The notes beneath the pieces were generated by a model that saw nothing but the letters and a program-made list of their open reading frames with translations, was not told the origin of the DNA and searched no databases. 64,000 nt of DNA from Fasciola hepatica (lineage: Eukaryota; Platyhelminthes; Trematoda; Plagiorchiida; Fasciolidae): positions 15,969,501-16,033,500 of the forward strand of contig CANUEZ040000116.1 of assembly GCA_948099385.1 (NCBI GenBank), in the 5' to 3' direction. The stretch's first letter is position 1. Each line of letters opens with the position of its first letter. Made by a program: the position numbers and the translations under genes. Of the stretch, positions 44,773 through 56,099 are shown in pieces.

Positions 44773-45509
44773 TCATTCGGTTGAGGCGTAGAGGTAGAGT
44801 AGATGGATAGAGTAGAGTTGATCTGCCACCAGCCAGGGTTCTGCGCCTAAAAAGATGTCCCAATTTTGGCTGCGAATCAGAGAAGGCAGTGTATTCCAGT
44901 TAGCCTTGCGATATGGTTTATGCGGGGGTGTCGGTTGTTTATCCTTTATGGGCACTGTGAAGCAGCAGTGGACAGTTGCGTGATCACTCCCGGGTAGGCA
45001 ATTCTGAACTGTTGTCATAACCTGGGTTAATCCTAGTGACAAGATTAAGTCAAGAGCATGGTCGCGTCTGGTAGGGGACGTGACGTGCTGCTTCCATCCT
45101 CCTAGGTGAATTGCACTCACAAAGGCAGTAAATGGCGTGGTGCTGTGAGTAATGTCCAGCATATTTTTGGTGCACTAAAGTCACCAGCTATCAGTTTTGG
45201 GCCTACTTTAAGATCACTAGTTAAGTTGAGTGCCTCGATAATTTGCAGGAAGCCGTCAGAACTAAATCTGGGCGGACGGTACACGCAACCTAGTATCAGT
45301 TCTTGACGTTCGACTTCAACGTTCAGCCATACGGAGTCGACAATGCCGTCTAGGATAGAATGCTGAAAGCTTTTCGCCCTGGGAGTTTCCTTTACATACA
45401 CTAAACAGCCTCCACCACTTTGATGTGTTCTGCCTTTGCTGAAGGATTTGTAGCCGAGTACCTCAATGTCCTCTACTAGATAGGGGTCCGGTAACCAAGA
45501 TTCCGTCAC
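44773..45509 (-). pseudogene. C2 ORF2 AP-type endonuclease
   Basis: TESWLPDPYL, GYKSFSKGR, GGGCLVYVKE, LILGCVYRPP and KLIAGDFSAPKI (GDFN-like) at 45117-45509, then in the next frame GGWKQHVTSPTR, ALDLILS and LPGSDHATVHC, where the SDH catalytic motif is intact, unlike C1. One frameshift near 45150 separates the halves. Confidence 0.8.
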
Positions 45510-45551
45510 TAAAATAAAGTTATGGTCGTTTGTTAATGCAGCTGATCGTAT

Positions 45552-47040
45552 TTATTGGATTTTGTTCCTAATAGAGCATGCATTGACCAATAGCAATGTG
45601 AAAACTCCAGTGCCTCTGATGTCATCATTGATATTGGTGCTTACAGTTCGTTGACCGCTGCATTTAACCTGAAAAGAATCATCAGCGCTGGATTCAAGCC
45701 CGCTTAAGTTGCCTTTCGCAAAGGGAGGACTTGGGTCTGCACGTGGAATATTAAATGACAGGGTATTAGGTATTACACTACTATACGGCTGATTAGAACG
45801 GTTCATATGAGGCATGTCTGGGTTATGGGGCCATGTTGCGCCCACGGTACTTATAGAAAAGAATAGGCACTTTGGCTGGATATGGGGTACCAGCTGGTAG
45901 ATGGGAGGATATGCGATGCGCTCGGATAGTTTAACGGAGGGGGAGGTGGAAAAGGTGAAAATAATGGGAGATTAGGCTGATGGGAAGGTTCTTTTAGTCC
46001 GAAGTTAGGTATGAATGCGGTTCGCTCATCATACCATCTAATTTTATTACGGATATGGTCCCATCGTTTTTGTATCGTCATCTTGGAAGTGCTATTTTGT
46101 TTCATATGCTGAGAGGTACAAGGGTATCCCAAATGAGGGAAGTCGGTCGGTGACGAAGTTGGTCTAGAGAAGGAACTATCATTGTCATTGTTCATGCGTC
46201 CCTGCATCGCTTGCTCACAAGGAGACAGCTTGAGCAACTAACCTCTCGTTGGCCCTCTCTTCTGGACGGTTATTTATTGTCAGCGATACATGTGGCATAC
46301 GAGTGGCACTCGTGGGCTTTTCATTAGTTTCTAAACGGGTCCTACGGGGACAGATATTGGTGCTGCAGGTTTAATTTCATTGAGAACTTGAAGTCCCGTG
46401 GAACGGTCGTCCGGAGCCGGAGGCGTAATGCGAAGACCCTCCTGGGATGAGCCTGTAGGTGCTGTTGATATATGTTGTCGTTTTGGCTGGGGTAGCTGTG
46501 GGGAGGCGGGGAAAGAATAGTCTAGGTCAACTAACCCTGTAGATCATCTAGGGGTAGATGTGTGAGGGGTCTTGTCGGTCCCTGGTAAAGTGCTTGGGAA
46601 GAGGGTGACTTCTGAATCTTAATGCCCATGTGATTAGAATTCATAGCGGCACATCTTATCACTTCTCTTTGTGGTGGGGTTTTGTCAGCTTGTATCCTGA
46701 TTGATTTAAACTGAGAAGCAGTTGCGACTACACGCTGTTCAGTGATGAATTGTCTAGCGATTTTTTCATCAGGAAATTGAAATGGAAGGGGACAATAGTG
46801 CTTTTGTAAACTTCTTCTTAGTCTTCTACAGTGACATGGAAAGTGGTCCTTGCCGGCGGCTTGAAGGATAGTAGATTTAACCAATGTGATGTCTAACTCA
46901 TCAGGGATGCTGAAGACAACTGCATTTTTTGCATTCCACAGCCGTCGCAGTATTTCCGATACCACTGAGTCGAGAAACTGACTGGCTGCTATTAGGTTCT
47001 GGGGACCAGCGAAATCTCCAAAAACCTCGCCGTGGTGTAG
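45552..47040 (-). pseudogene. C2 ORF1
   Basis: 46531-47040 carries the ORF1 core (KNAVVFSIPDELD, HFPCHCRRLRRSLQKHYC, LPFQFPDEKIARQF) aligned with C1. It then breaks. 45851-46237 and 45552-45845 are open, low-complexity Pro/Ser-rich linkers before the endonuclease. The N-terminal 120 or so residues present in C1 are absent. Confidence 0.6.
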
Positions 47041-47051
47041 AGCAGCCCAAC

Positions 47052-47135
47052 AGCTTACCACCCTCAGGCCAATGGTATGATTGAGAGTTTCCACCGGCAA
47101 CTAAATGCCGCCCCTCGAGCAAACGGTAACCTTTA
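47052..47135 (+). pseudogene. gypsy-1 integrase fragment beyond C2
   Basis: A short plus-strand block reading AYHPQANGMIESFHRQLNAA, which contains the catalytic Glu region of gypsy integrases. It follows directly from the QHVN end at 40608 once C2 is removed. Gypsy similarity stops near 47135. Confidence 0.75.
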
Positions 47136-47955
47136 CGATTCTCCTCAGTTAAGTCAGGACCTGCTCCTGTATAGAGTCTATAGCTCCTGGTCCTTGGTTT
47201 GTGACACGATAGCGACTATACTCTGCAGCGCGCAAAGCAGAACTCAAAACTCTGGAGCGGGACAACGTGTGTATTGGAAGGGCGCAAAGGCGTGCGGACG
47301 ATGTACACAGGCGGAGCAGGTGGCCCCACCAAAAACGGTAATTGTTCATATGAACGAATTTGTTCGTCTTCGTCATCGGATGTTGTATCGGTAGCACTAC
47401 AAGGGTCTCCCCCTAGAAGGCCGACGCGGTTGGGTTTCCACCCCTGATTGGTAGTTCGGCTTCGGTGGAGAGCGACATCTTTCATGCCTCCCGCCGCAAT
47501 CGAGCACAACAAGGAAGCTAGCACAAGCTGTTCTCTATGACTCACACTGGTCACTGTGCATCGATCGCAAAATTGCGTCCTCCTGCTTGTGACTTGGCAG
47601 TGGTGACTGTGTTGTAGGGTTTGTCGTTGTCGGCACATCCCAAAGTTCCGTTTGCCTGCGGTTGTCCTTGCCTTCGTAAGCGAGCCAGCGTCCGGCGTCA
47701 AATGAGTCCAGTCGCGATTCAATGAGCGTTGTGTTGGAGCCATGCGAGATCCTGGAATTCCATATGGTTCTGTCCGACGGGATGAGCTGGAAGGCAAGAA
47801 ACACAAGGAAGCTGCGCCTCGAGGCGCGATCAGATATTCGACTGAGGGGGACATACCGGCGCAATACAAACTGCCGCCACCCTTGTCGTTATCACCACGT
47901 GGTCGTGCATTCATGTATAATAGGACTATGTACAAGTTGAATATGAAGAGTAAAC
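47136..47955 (-). other. Probable 3' LTR/UTR region of gypsy-2
   Basis: Lies directly after the gypsy-2 integrase stop at 47956. Overlapping open frames on both strands have no motif. A purine patch and a TGTATTGCGCC start near 47868 (minus strand) would suit a polypurine tract and LTR start, but I found no second copy to define the LTR. Confidence 0.4.
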
Positions 47956-49173
47956 TTAAATATATACAACTGTTACATATTCAGAAAACCTCGTTGGCTG
48001 TCGCAGCTCGCAGCCGCGTCGATTTCTCCTGTTGTCCGGTGCAGCTGTGTCTTTCGTGGAGTTTGGTGTTGCAACGGGTAACGAGGGGTCGTTAGTGGGG
48101 GTAACAGGGGCCGACTCTGGACGACTAACCGAAGGTTGTGAGCAGGTGGGGACACTGGGAGAGTTGTTCGAGGTGGGTTCTACCTCAGTGAAGGCTGGTT
48201 TAAGGCGGTCTATGCTGATGGTCTCTTTCCTGCCCTCGACGTCCACCACGTATTTATTTTTCTTTCACTGGACGACGCGGAACGGGCCAGGGTAAGCAGC
48301 TTGTAGTTTTGATCGCACTGCATCTACTCGAACAAACGCATGGCTGGCGGTAGCTAGAGTGGTAGGTGCGTAGTTGCTGAGGGCTTGTCCTCCTGGCGGG
48401 GCAGGCTTTATCACCCGCATTTGGCGTGACAACCGTTTTGCGTAATCCCCGTAATTGAAACTCACGGGTGGCAAAGGCGAAACCAACTCACCTGAAAGTC
48501 GTAGTGTGCGACAGTAAACCATATCGGCTCTAACGGTGTTATGCAGTCCTAAGAGAACCATCGACAAAACTTCATTCCATAATGGGTTGTCACGAGCACG
48601 AAGGGCGGCTTCCAGCCGGCGATGGAATCGCTCTACCATGCCGTTAGCCTAAGGATGATAGGCCGTCATCTTGTTGTGCCTGAAACCGAGTGTGTTCAGT
48701 AGATCTTGGAAGGCACCGTCAAAATGAGAACCGCGGTCAGTCAGCACGATAGTAGGGCCACCGAACTGACTCACCCAACCAGTAAGAAAAGTTTTTGCAG
48801 CTTCCTCTGGGGTAGAAAGGGGAATAGGTATGGCCTGTGGCCAGCGATTGAGACGATCTACGCAAGTGAGGATGTAGACGCAGCCACTGGATGGTGGTAG
48901 GGGTCCCATGAGATTCACATGCACATGATGGAAGCGTGCGTCCGGCTCACAGTATGTGCCAAACGTAGATTTAGCGTGAAGTGTATTTTAAAGCGTTGAC
49001 ACTGAAGATAAGCGCGTACCCAAAGACGTACGTCACGTTTGACGTAAGGCCAGACGAATTCCTCGGTGACCAGTTTCACTGAGACGGTTGCACCAGGGTG
49101 CGAAACGTTGTGGGGGCTGATAAAATCTTGTCGGCGAAAACTGTCAGGAACTAGTGGTTAGAGTCGACCCCGT
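47956..49173 (-). pseudogene. gypsy-2 integrase
   Basis: Minus-strand CsRn1-like integrase. The zinc domain is degraded at 48960-49120 (HNVSHPG, AYLQCQR-like). The core is at 48649-48924: HVNLMGPLPPS with Asn in place of the first Asp, CVDRLNRWP, and LTDRGSHFDGAF with the second Asp. Then YHP-stop-ANGMVERFHRRLE, where a TAA replaces the usual Gln codon at 48650, followed by SKLQAAYPGPFRV and a stop near 48262. The tail is 47956-48249. The LTR of BEL B abuts the zinc domain at 49174. It is a different copy from gypsy-1. Confidence 0.8.
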
Positions 49174-49549
49174 TGTAACGAACGTTTGAGCAATGTGTAG
49201 CCAAATTCGCAACGGATCCCGAAATCAAAAGACGATTATCCGCGATATTCTACGATGCTAGATTATTACATGAATAATGACACCAAAAATATGCAAACCT
49301 CAATAATACGATCGCGAGGACTCGACAACGAGAAACCGAATAGCAGCGTGTGGGCAAGCAGCACGTGCGTCACACAGGTCCTGATTAAGGATGTGCAAAA
49401 GTAGCGCTCTTGGCGCGAACAAACAACAATTGGTCAATAGAGACAACCATTTCGTAAAGACGCGTCAATTGTGTTGGCAAATGAGTGGTGTTGGGAAAAA
49501 CACTGAATCGCGAGGGATATAGGGGGATTTTCCACGACCGGTCGTTACG
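49174..49549 (-). mobile_element. Left LTR of BEL B (A-type)
   Basis: 376 bp, TGTAACGAACG...CGTTACG. About 96% like the solo LTRs at 32740 and 40006, but much less like the right LTR of the same element. The last base is G where CA would be expected, possibly a point change. Confidence 0.75.
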
Positions 49550-50279
49550 CTGCCCACCAAAATCCTCCTGGATCTTTAGCAGAGTCAAGGGTTCGGTAAT
49601 AATGTACTGATTCTTTCTACCCACCTAGGCCCTGTTGTCAGTGCGCGCGCCTAATGCTCGTCGTCAACGTTCTGCTACTGATCGCACCTAACCCATTGGC
49701 TACATAGACGTGAGGCTAGTCTACATCTTCCACAAGACCAAATGACCGATGGCGGGTGTGAAGGGGCCACATAGATGCTGTCCTTGTAAAGGGCCGTCCC
49801 GTCCTGGATGTACGTGCTTGGGTGAGTGTGTGTGAGTGTGTGTGCCGGGGTGTACAATGGAATCACGGGTATGACTACACATCGAAGGAGGACTTTCTGC
49901 AATATCAACGAAAGACTGTGTTGCAAGAAAACGAGTAAAATGTAGCACGTGTGTGTGACCTAAGCTCCGCTACTTCTACAAATGCAACGGGCATTCGGTA
50001 ACGTCAACAAAAAGCAAACAACGAACACTGTCACATGTTTGATGGGGTCACGGGGTGTAGAGTGCATCGGGCATGTGTTTATGTGTCGGGATGTACAGTG
50101 GGATCGCATTCGTCACCACATATCGGGAAAAACCTTCTGTAATGTCAACGAAAGGCCGTGAGCACTGTAACGTGTTTGACGGCGACCGTGTGGTATATAT
50201 GGTGTTTCGTTATCCACCTCGATGATTAATGTGAAAAGATCTACTGGGCCTCGCGGTTATCAGCTCCTCCGCCTTCGCT
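49550..50279 (-). other. BEL B 3' noncoding region
   Basis: 49550-49900 matches 33226-33575 of BEL A almost exactly; beyond that similarity falls to roughly 75%. A second, weaker copy of the GTGTACA-TGG ... TTCTGCAATGTCAACGAAAG unit is at 50090-50155, so this part holds an imperfect tandem duplication of about 240 bp period. No gene seen. Confidence 0.6.
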
Positions 50280-51450
50280 CTAAAGTAGGTTAATACTGCG
50301 CATGTCACGAATGAGCATTACGTTAGCTGTCTTCGCCTCCACCTTTCTTATCATTCCGTCAGTGCTTTCGATGGTTTCCGTAACTACTCCCAAAGACCAA
50401 GTGCTGGAATGTGCGCGTTCGTCGGCGATCATAACCACATCCCCAACTTTGAATAGCCTTGTTTTGGCCAGCCACTTCTGTCGAGTCTGCAGAGCCGGTA
50501 GGCACTCCCGCAGCCATCGCCTCCAGAAGACCTTGGCCAGATAGTTCGCTTGCTTCCATCCGTGGAGGTAGCTCCCACGAAGGTTTACCGGCCCTTGGAA
50601 ACCCTCTTTTGAACTTGACGTCAATAAGTCGTTCGGGGTGAGCGTCAGGTGGGTGGGGTCGCCGTTCATCACAGCAACCAGGGGGCGGTTGTTCAGGATT
50701 TGCTCCACCTCAGTCATGACGGTGTTCAGCGTCTCGTCGTCGGGCGGCTGCTGCTCCATGACTGACAGCAATATCCGTCTGGCGGACCGGATCATGCGTT
50801 CCCATACGCCGCCTCGGTGGCTGGCCTGTGGGGGTTGAATTGCCATCGTATGCCGTAGGCCACGGTTCGATCCTGCAGTTCGTCCCTGTTTATGTTCTTG
50901 TGCCAACGCTGCAATCCCCGGTGAGCGCCCACAAAGTTCGATCCATTTTCTGAGTATATATCGGCCAGTACGCCTCTTCGGTTGACAAATCTTTGCAAGG
51001 CCCGTAGAAACGAATCGGTCGTCATCGAATGTGCGACTTCCAGGTGTACCGCACGTGACTTCATGCACGTCATGATACATCCATCTCGCTTTTCTAATCT
51101 TTTCCCGCACTGGATCCACAAGGGCCCGAAATAGTCCGACCCGGTGTCACTGAACGGCCACCAGCCCGTAGTTACCCTGCATTCTGGTAGTGGGGCCATG
51201 AGTTGTTTGCCCGCCGGGGCATTGCGTCTCCGGCATTGCACACACCGTCGGATTACGCGTTTTACAGTCTCTCGTCCTCTCAACAACCAAAGACGCTTTC
51301 GGATGACGCTCGTCACGTGACTTTCCCCGGCATGTCCCTCCATGGCGTGGACGTGTTGAATCATTAGCTTTACTGCAGGTTGTCTCACAGGCAGCAGTAT
51401 AGGATACTTTGTGTCGAAGCTCGGGTGGGCGTTGGTCAGCCTACCATCCA
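50280..51450 (-). pseudogene. BEL B integrase
   Basis: Zinc-binding region with RCVQCRRRNAPAG, then GSDYFGPLWI (first Asp), CMKSRAVHLEVAH, IYSENGSNFVGA (second Asp replaced by Glu), then a frameshift near 50840 into QASHRGGVWERMIRSARR with the catalytic Glu. The C-terminal domain GSYLHGWKQANYLAKVFWRRW and GDVVMIADE follows to 50280. The Asp-to-Glu change and frameshift suggest loss of activity. Confidence 0.85.
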
Positions 51451-52935
51451 CCCGCAGCAGTCCGTTGATGAGCTTGGGGTTTAAACGCTTCAGCTCGCCT
51501 CTTGGAGATGGCATGTCTTCATTGGTCGGTCCCACTTCATCCGCCCTCTTGAGTTCTCGGGCAAAAGCCTCGCGTTGTATCATTCGGAAGATATCGTATT
51601 CTGCCACTTGTAGCTCATCGGGACTTATCGGGCCGACCCGTATCCGGCCTGAGGGCCGTAGCCCTTTCATGACTAGCAAATTTCTCTTGAACCTAGCTAA
51701 CCAGACAAACGCACAAAGTGTCTCCATCCAGGAAGAAAACCTGACCAGTCGCGATAGAATGGATGTCGCTTCGACGATGTCGGCCGCTATCACTACGCCT
51801 TTGATCTCGAGTTCTAATTCAGTAGGGGGGTTCGTTTCGAACACGGGCCAGTCCTGTTTGGGCAATTGCAGGAAGTTTGGCCCTCTCGTCCACGTGTCTA
51901 ATTGCCTGAAGTTGGTCACACCTTGGGAGCACGGATCGGCCGGATTGTCGCCAGACCTGACATGATGCCACTGGTTCGTGTCTGATCCATCGTGGGTAAT
52001 CGTGAGTCGGTTAGCAATGAAAGTACTAAACCGCTCCGGACGTTGTTAATGTAGTAAAGTACTGTCGTTGAATCCGTCCAGAAGCTCACCGACCAAATGT
52101 AGAGATCGAAACATCTCTTCACAGCTCGCACCACCCTGACTGCCAACACGGCTGCGCTGAGTTCAAGGCGTAGGGTCGAGACAGACTTCCGTGGAGCAAC
52201 GCGGGCTTTAGCGAACAGGATCCTCCTAGTATATTGTCCATCTCCTGCGCACCATCGTCCGTACACCACAGCTCCATAACCGACTTCGGATGCATCGGAA
52301 AAAGCATGTAGTTCTCCAGTCCGTGTCGTATGGCCAGGAGTCAAACATCGTGGAATCCTCATGTCCCCTAATTTCTTCAAGGTGTTCAAAAATTCTTCCC
52401 AGTCCAACCGGTCCCCTCGGCCCAGTGACTGGTCCCAATCAACTTTCTTACGGCACAGCCGCTGCAGCAAGATCTTTCCGGGTAGCAGCCATGGTGAGAC
52501 GAAACCGAGCGGGTCGAACAAACTTGAGACGGCAGATAGTATGCCACGACGGGTTACTGACAGCTCGGGAACGTTTAGTTCGAAAACAAAATCGTCCGTT
52601 TCCGCGTCCCATTGTATCCCTAAGGTGCGCTCGATAGGAAGTGGGGAGCCGTCCAAATCTCTTACCCTTTCGGCCTTTTCGTGATACGGGATGACCTTTA
52701 GCACTTCTGAAGCGTTCGAAATCCATTTAGTTAGATGGAAGCTGCCCTCTTCCAGCAATCTCGTCAGGCCCCTGAACTGCTCTACAGCTGATTCCACATC
52801 ATCGAATGACCCAATGTAGTCGTCAACGTAGAAGTTCCTGCTGACGCTATCTACCACCGTCCGATGTACTAGATCGCCATGTTTGTTCGCTGATTCCCTC
52901 ACTGCATGCTGTCTCAGTGAACGCTCACGATGCAC
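51451..52935 (-). pseudogene. BEL B RT end and RNase H
   Basis: Opens with NFYVDDYIGSFDD (YVDD intact), SFHLTKWISNA, IERTLGIQW and GILSAVSSLFDPLGF, SPWLLPGKILLQRL. RNase H follows: LHAFSDASEVGYGAVVYGRW, LRLELSAAVLAVRVV and SFWTDSTTVLYYINN, with all three acidic motifs. After a break near 51916 it runs to KLINGLLRVDGRL. The 5' end is cut by the SINE-like insertion at 52897. Confidence 0.85.
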
Positions 52936-53117
52936 AATGTCTCTCGCAGTTGATGTGCGATGAGGTTTTCCGTTTCCCTCTAAGTTTTAGCGGGGATTCG
53001 ATCAAATACACCCGGCAGTGATGGGTGCATAACTGGTGTGCATACCATCGAAGGAATTCTGAACGCTCGATTGGCCGTGGCCATTACCCGTCCTGTGCAG
53101 ACTGAACTGAACTGAAG
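52897..53117 (+). mobile_element. SINE-like insertion in BEL B RT, copy 2
   Basis: 221 bp, related to 6299-6525. It lies between perfect 23-bp direct repeats (52874-52896 and 53118-53140) made of BEL RT sequence, the mark of target-primed retrotransposition. The short ACTGA tail is at its right end, so it reads on the plus strand. Removing the insert and one repeat rejoins the Pao RT frame. Confidence 0.85.
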
Positions 53118-53140
53118 TCGCCATGTTTGTTCGCTGATTC

Positions 53141-53640
53141 TCGCGGGGCGTGGTTCGCACAAAATGGTGGCGATATGGCTCCGAAGGGGTGGACGGTCAT
53201 CCTTTATTTCACCACTGCGTTGTCCCGGTCGCTCCCTTCCCACCCCAGGAAACGCAACGCATCTCTTTCTCGTACCGGAATCTTCACCCGATTAAACATT
53301 TCCCTAATATCGGCAGACAAAGCCACTTTACCCACTCTGAAACGGCACAAAACTTCGCTTAGTGGGGTGGTCCAGTCAGGCCCTTGTAGTAATCGATCGT
53401 TTATTGACTTGCCCTGGAACTTGGCCACGCAGTGGAAACCACCCGCAGTTTATTGGGTTTCTTGGGGTTGATGACCGGGTGGTGAGGCAAATACCAGATA
53501 CCCCCTTTGCCGTGGTGTTGGTAGGCACCTTTACAACGTAACCGAGGGCTTCGTTTCGCTTCACTATTTCCGCGTATGGTTCCCACAGATTCTGGTCCCG
53601 AATAAAGCGTTCCTGTAGTCGTAGTAATCGCTGGAGAACA
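53141..53640 (-). pseudogene. BEL B reverse transcriptase, N-terminal and palm part
   Basis: In shifting frames: GIWYLPHHPVINPKKPNKLRVV (53450-53510, two frames), LQGPDWTTPLSEVLCRFRVGKVALSADIREMF with the first Asp (53290-53400), and VRERDALRFLGW (53240). The region between RT and protease (53590-53860) is poorly preserved. Confidence 0.75.
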
Positions 53641-53873
53641 ATTTCTGTTGTCAGTCCACGGGTCGGCCGATGTACGCCATGGGAGGGGAACCTCGAACTG
53701 TTATTTAAGGCCTATACTGCCTTGCCGCACCGTTTGTAGAGCGGAGTGATCCTCTTGAGACAACGTTGATCTTCCGTCTCCAATGTCATGAAACTCCTTT
53801 TCATACAGCCGCTGCAGATGGTACTCTATGCTGTCCGTTTCGGCGGATAATTAAATCACGGAACCACGTACCC

Positions 53874-54599
53874 CTACTGGACCGTATAACATCCATCCCA
53901 GAGCCGTGCGTACGGCATAAGGTGCCTGGCGGTCGCCCACTCTCTTGTCAAGCACCAATGCGCCTCTGGCACGTCGCAGCCAATGAGGAGATCCACTTCA
54001 TCATCTTTCCAGTCTACAACGGTTACATCCTGCAGGTGGGGCCACCGAGTCAAGATTGCGTTGACCGACCTTGGTGCTCGCATGGGGAGATCCGCTAACG
54101 GGAATGCCTCCGTTGGTTCAATTTCCTCGCTAGTGTCTAAAGAGATGAGTTACAGCCTCAACCTACCGGCAGTCATTACTTGTGTTCCGCCCACCGTGCT
54201 CACTGCCAACGACGTCGCACCTTTAGCCAGTTGGTGTTTGTCGGCAAACCGCTCTTTCACTAGAGTAGTGTCGGATCCACTATCGACGAAAGCCAGCGCT
54301 TTGACCACCCCAGTTGGGGTCACTACTCCCACGGCCACTACGCCCAAACGTACCGGTTTACTGGCAGACCGCGACGTGGAACAAATAACACTGAGCTTGG
54401 CACTCGCCTCGGATAAGGTTACTCTAGCCTGGTGCAGCAACCGGTGGTGTCTGCCCGTGCAAATTTGATGACCACATCTGGTCCTTGTTCGACAAGCTGC
54501 CGCCCGGTACGTGGTGTTGAGGCACATAAAGCACGCTCCTGTCGTCCTCGCCATTCCCCACCGTTCGTCTATTGTGGCGTTGACGAACTTGGGGCACAC
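53874..54599 (-). pseudogene. BEL B gag zinc region and protease
   Basis: Zinc region with CPKFVNATIDERWG, ACFMCLNTTYRAAACR and TRCGHQICTGRHHRLLH (54430-54599), then VVGVV-type linker and LAFVDSGSDTTLVKERF at about 54240-54290 with the DSG active site. A second frame (53874-54083) continues into PRSVNAILTRWPHLQDVTV and DLLIGCDVPEAH, the region before RT. BEL A lacks part of this zinc segment. Confidence 0.8.
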
Positions 54600-54677
54600 T
54601 AGCAGCCCATGGCTAGTATCACAGGACCTGCAACTTGGTTGCGCCGTGGCATCGCGTGAAATGGCGTGTGCATTGGT

Positions 54678-55662
54678 TCAAGGCTGATATTTCGGCCGTT
54701 CCCGGGCAGTGGTTTGAGCCTCGCTAATACTAGACTTGTTTACTCGGTTACTGTCCAGGATGAGTCGACCAAATCCACTGTCGGCCATCTTGGTTCGCCT
54801 ATCCAAGTATTCAGTCAAGTCTCTGAAGCTAGCCTCCCGGTAGCCTCGGCTTGCGCGTTCCACCTCTTCCGCCCGCCGATCCTGTAGTTCGGGAGAGAAG
54901 CGACGGACTATGCCCTCCAAGGTGTGCACTGCATCGAGGTCAGCCCTGTAACCTAAATGGTCGAGGGCCATTGGACAGCTCTGCATTTTGATCACCGGGT
55001 CGGCCATTGTATAGACATCGCCCTTGGTTCTCTTTGCCTCTACCATCACGCCCTCTATTAGGTTACGGGCCACCTTGAAGGGATGGCAAAACAGGTCCCT
55101 CAAAGTCTTTCTTGCTCGTGTGTAGCCTGGTCCCGGGTCGAGCATGGTACACCTATCCATAGCTTCCCTTGCTGGGCTCCGACAGTAATGAGTCGGATAG
55201 AGGAGCCTCTGCCCGGGGTCAGTTATGCTTGATGAACTTACAGTAACGTTCAGATCGCCCGCCGAAAACTGTCAGTTCTACTCTTGGCAGATCGACCGTT
55301 GGTGGCGTTGATGTTTTATATTCGGCGACCGGCGTGGTTTTTCCTATTTTACTTTGTCCTGATCTATCGGAAAGGTCGTAGCCGTTGGTCTTTTGCTCAC
55401 ACATGTTCTGTCTACACTTCTCTTCTGCTTCCTGGGCCTGTCGCCTAGTCCATAACAGTTGTTGTTCCAAATCTAATATCCTTAGCTGAAATAGATCGAC
55501 ATTCTTACAATCTATATTACCCTCAGTATTACATGAGCTAGCACTGACAGGACAAGGTGACCTAGCATTAACTAACGAATCAAAAGTACCCAAAACCTCC
55601 CCAGTGACTTCCCGTATTACTCCCTGTCCAGATCCCAATTACTTTGATCCCTTTCTTGGCAT
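54678..55662 (-). pseudogene. BEL B gag capsid region
   Basis: The Met at 55660-55662 starts PRKGSK, followed at once by a TAA. An open frame from 55638 has the coiled-coil-like LRILDLEQQLLWTRRQAQEAEEK and LPRVELTVFGGRSERYCKF. After a break near 55219 the capsid resumes (54678-55160): TRARKTLRDLFCHPFKVARN and MALDHLGYRADLDAVHTL. DUF1759-like. Very similar to BEL A in these blocks. Confidence 0.8.
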
Positions 55663-55701
55663 TTTGCGTATTATCTCGTCCCAAATTGATTAATTGAGCA
55701 T

Positions 55702-56073
55702 TGTAACGAACGTTTGAGCAATGGGTAGCCAAATTCACAACGGATCCCGAAATCAAAAGGCGATTATCCGTGAAAGTCTACGATACTAGATTGTTGAATG
55801 AACAATGACACCAAACATAAAAACCTCAATTATGAGATCACAAGGACTCAACAAACGAGAACCGAGTTGCGGCCTGCGAGTGAGGTGCACGTGCGTCACG
55901 CAGGTCCAGAACAAGGATATGACAAAGTAGCGCTCTGGGTGCGAACAAACACAAATTGGTCCACAAAAACACGGTGCGTAAACACACGTCAACAGTGTAG
56001 GCAAGTGGATGATTTTAAGAAAAATATGGAACTGCAACGGTTTTAGGGGGATTTTCCACGACCGGCCTTCACA
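55702..56073 (-). mobile_element. Right LTR of BEL B
   Basis: 372 bp, TGTAACGAACG...CTTCACA, proper TG...CA ends. It shares the outer motifs with the A-type LTRs but has many internal differences. It lies about 40 bp outside the gag start; no obvious TGG-type primer site sits immediately at its inner edge (a TGGGAC stretch is about 20 bp in). Confidence 0.75.
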
Positions 56074-56099
56074 ACCCCTTATCCTCAACGGCTTACCGA

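Larger units (their letters stand above)
40609..47051 (-). mobile_element. Family-C non-LTR retrotransposon C2, inserted in gypsy-1
   Basis: A 6.4-kb minus-strand element: ORF1 (46531-about 47040), linker (45552-46237), endonuclease (44773-45509), RT (42788-44222), 3' UTR (40666-42787) and an ATTATC-type tail (40609-40625). It interrupts the gypsy integrase exactly between QHVN and AYHPQANG. Relative to C1 it lacks the N-terminal part of ORF1, so it is 5'-truncated, as is usual for target-primed insertion. The target duplication is not clear (TTAA to the left, AACAG to the right). Confidence 0.8.
49174..56073 (-). mobile_element. BEL/Pao element B with two dissimilar LTRs
   Basis: A 6.9-kb minus-strand Pao element: left LTR 49174-49549, 3' noncoding 49550-50279, integrase 50280-51500, RNase H/RT 51500-53586, protease 53860-54350, gag 54480-55662, right LTR 55702-56073. 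Every Pao domain is present but split over many frames. The left LTR and adjacent 350 bp are A-type; the right LTR is about 18-20% different. Flanks ACCCCGT and ACCCC look alike but do not give a clean 5-bp duplication. Confidence 0.85.

Noticed and set aside
47216..47935. 239-codon minus-strand ORF with no stops
   Set aside because: It overlaps other open frames on both strands, has no domain, and follows the gypsy-2 integrase stop where an LTR or UTR is expected.
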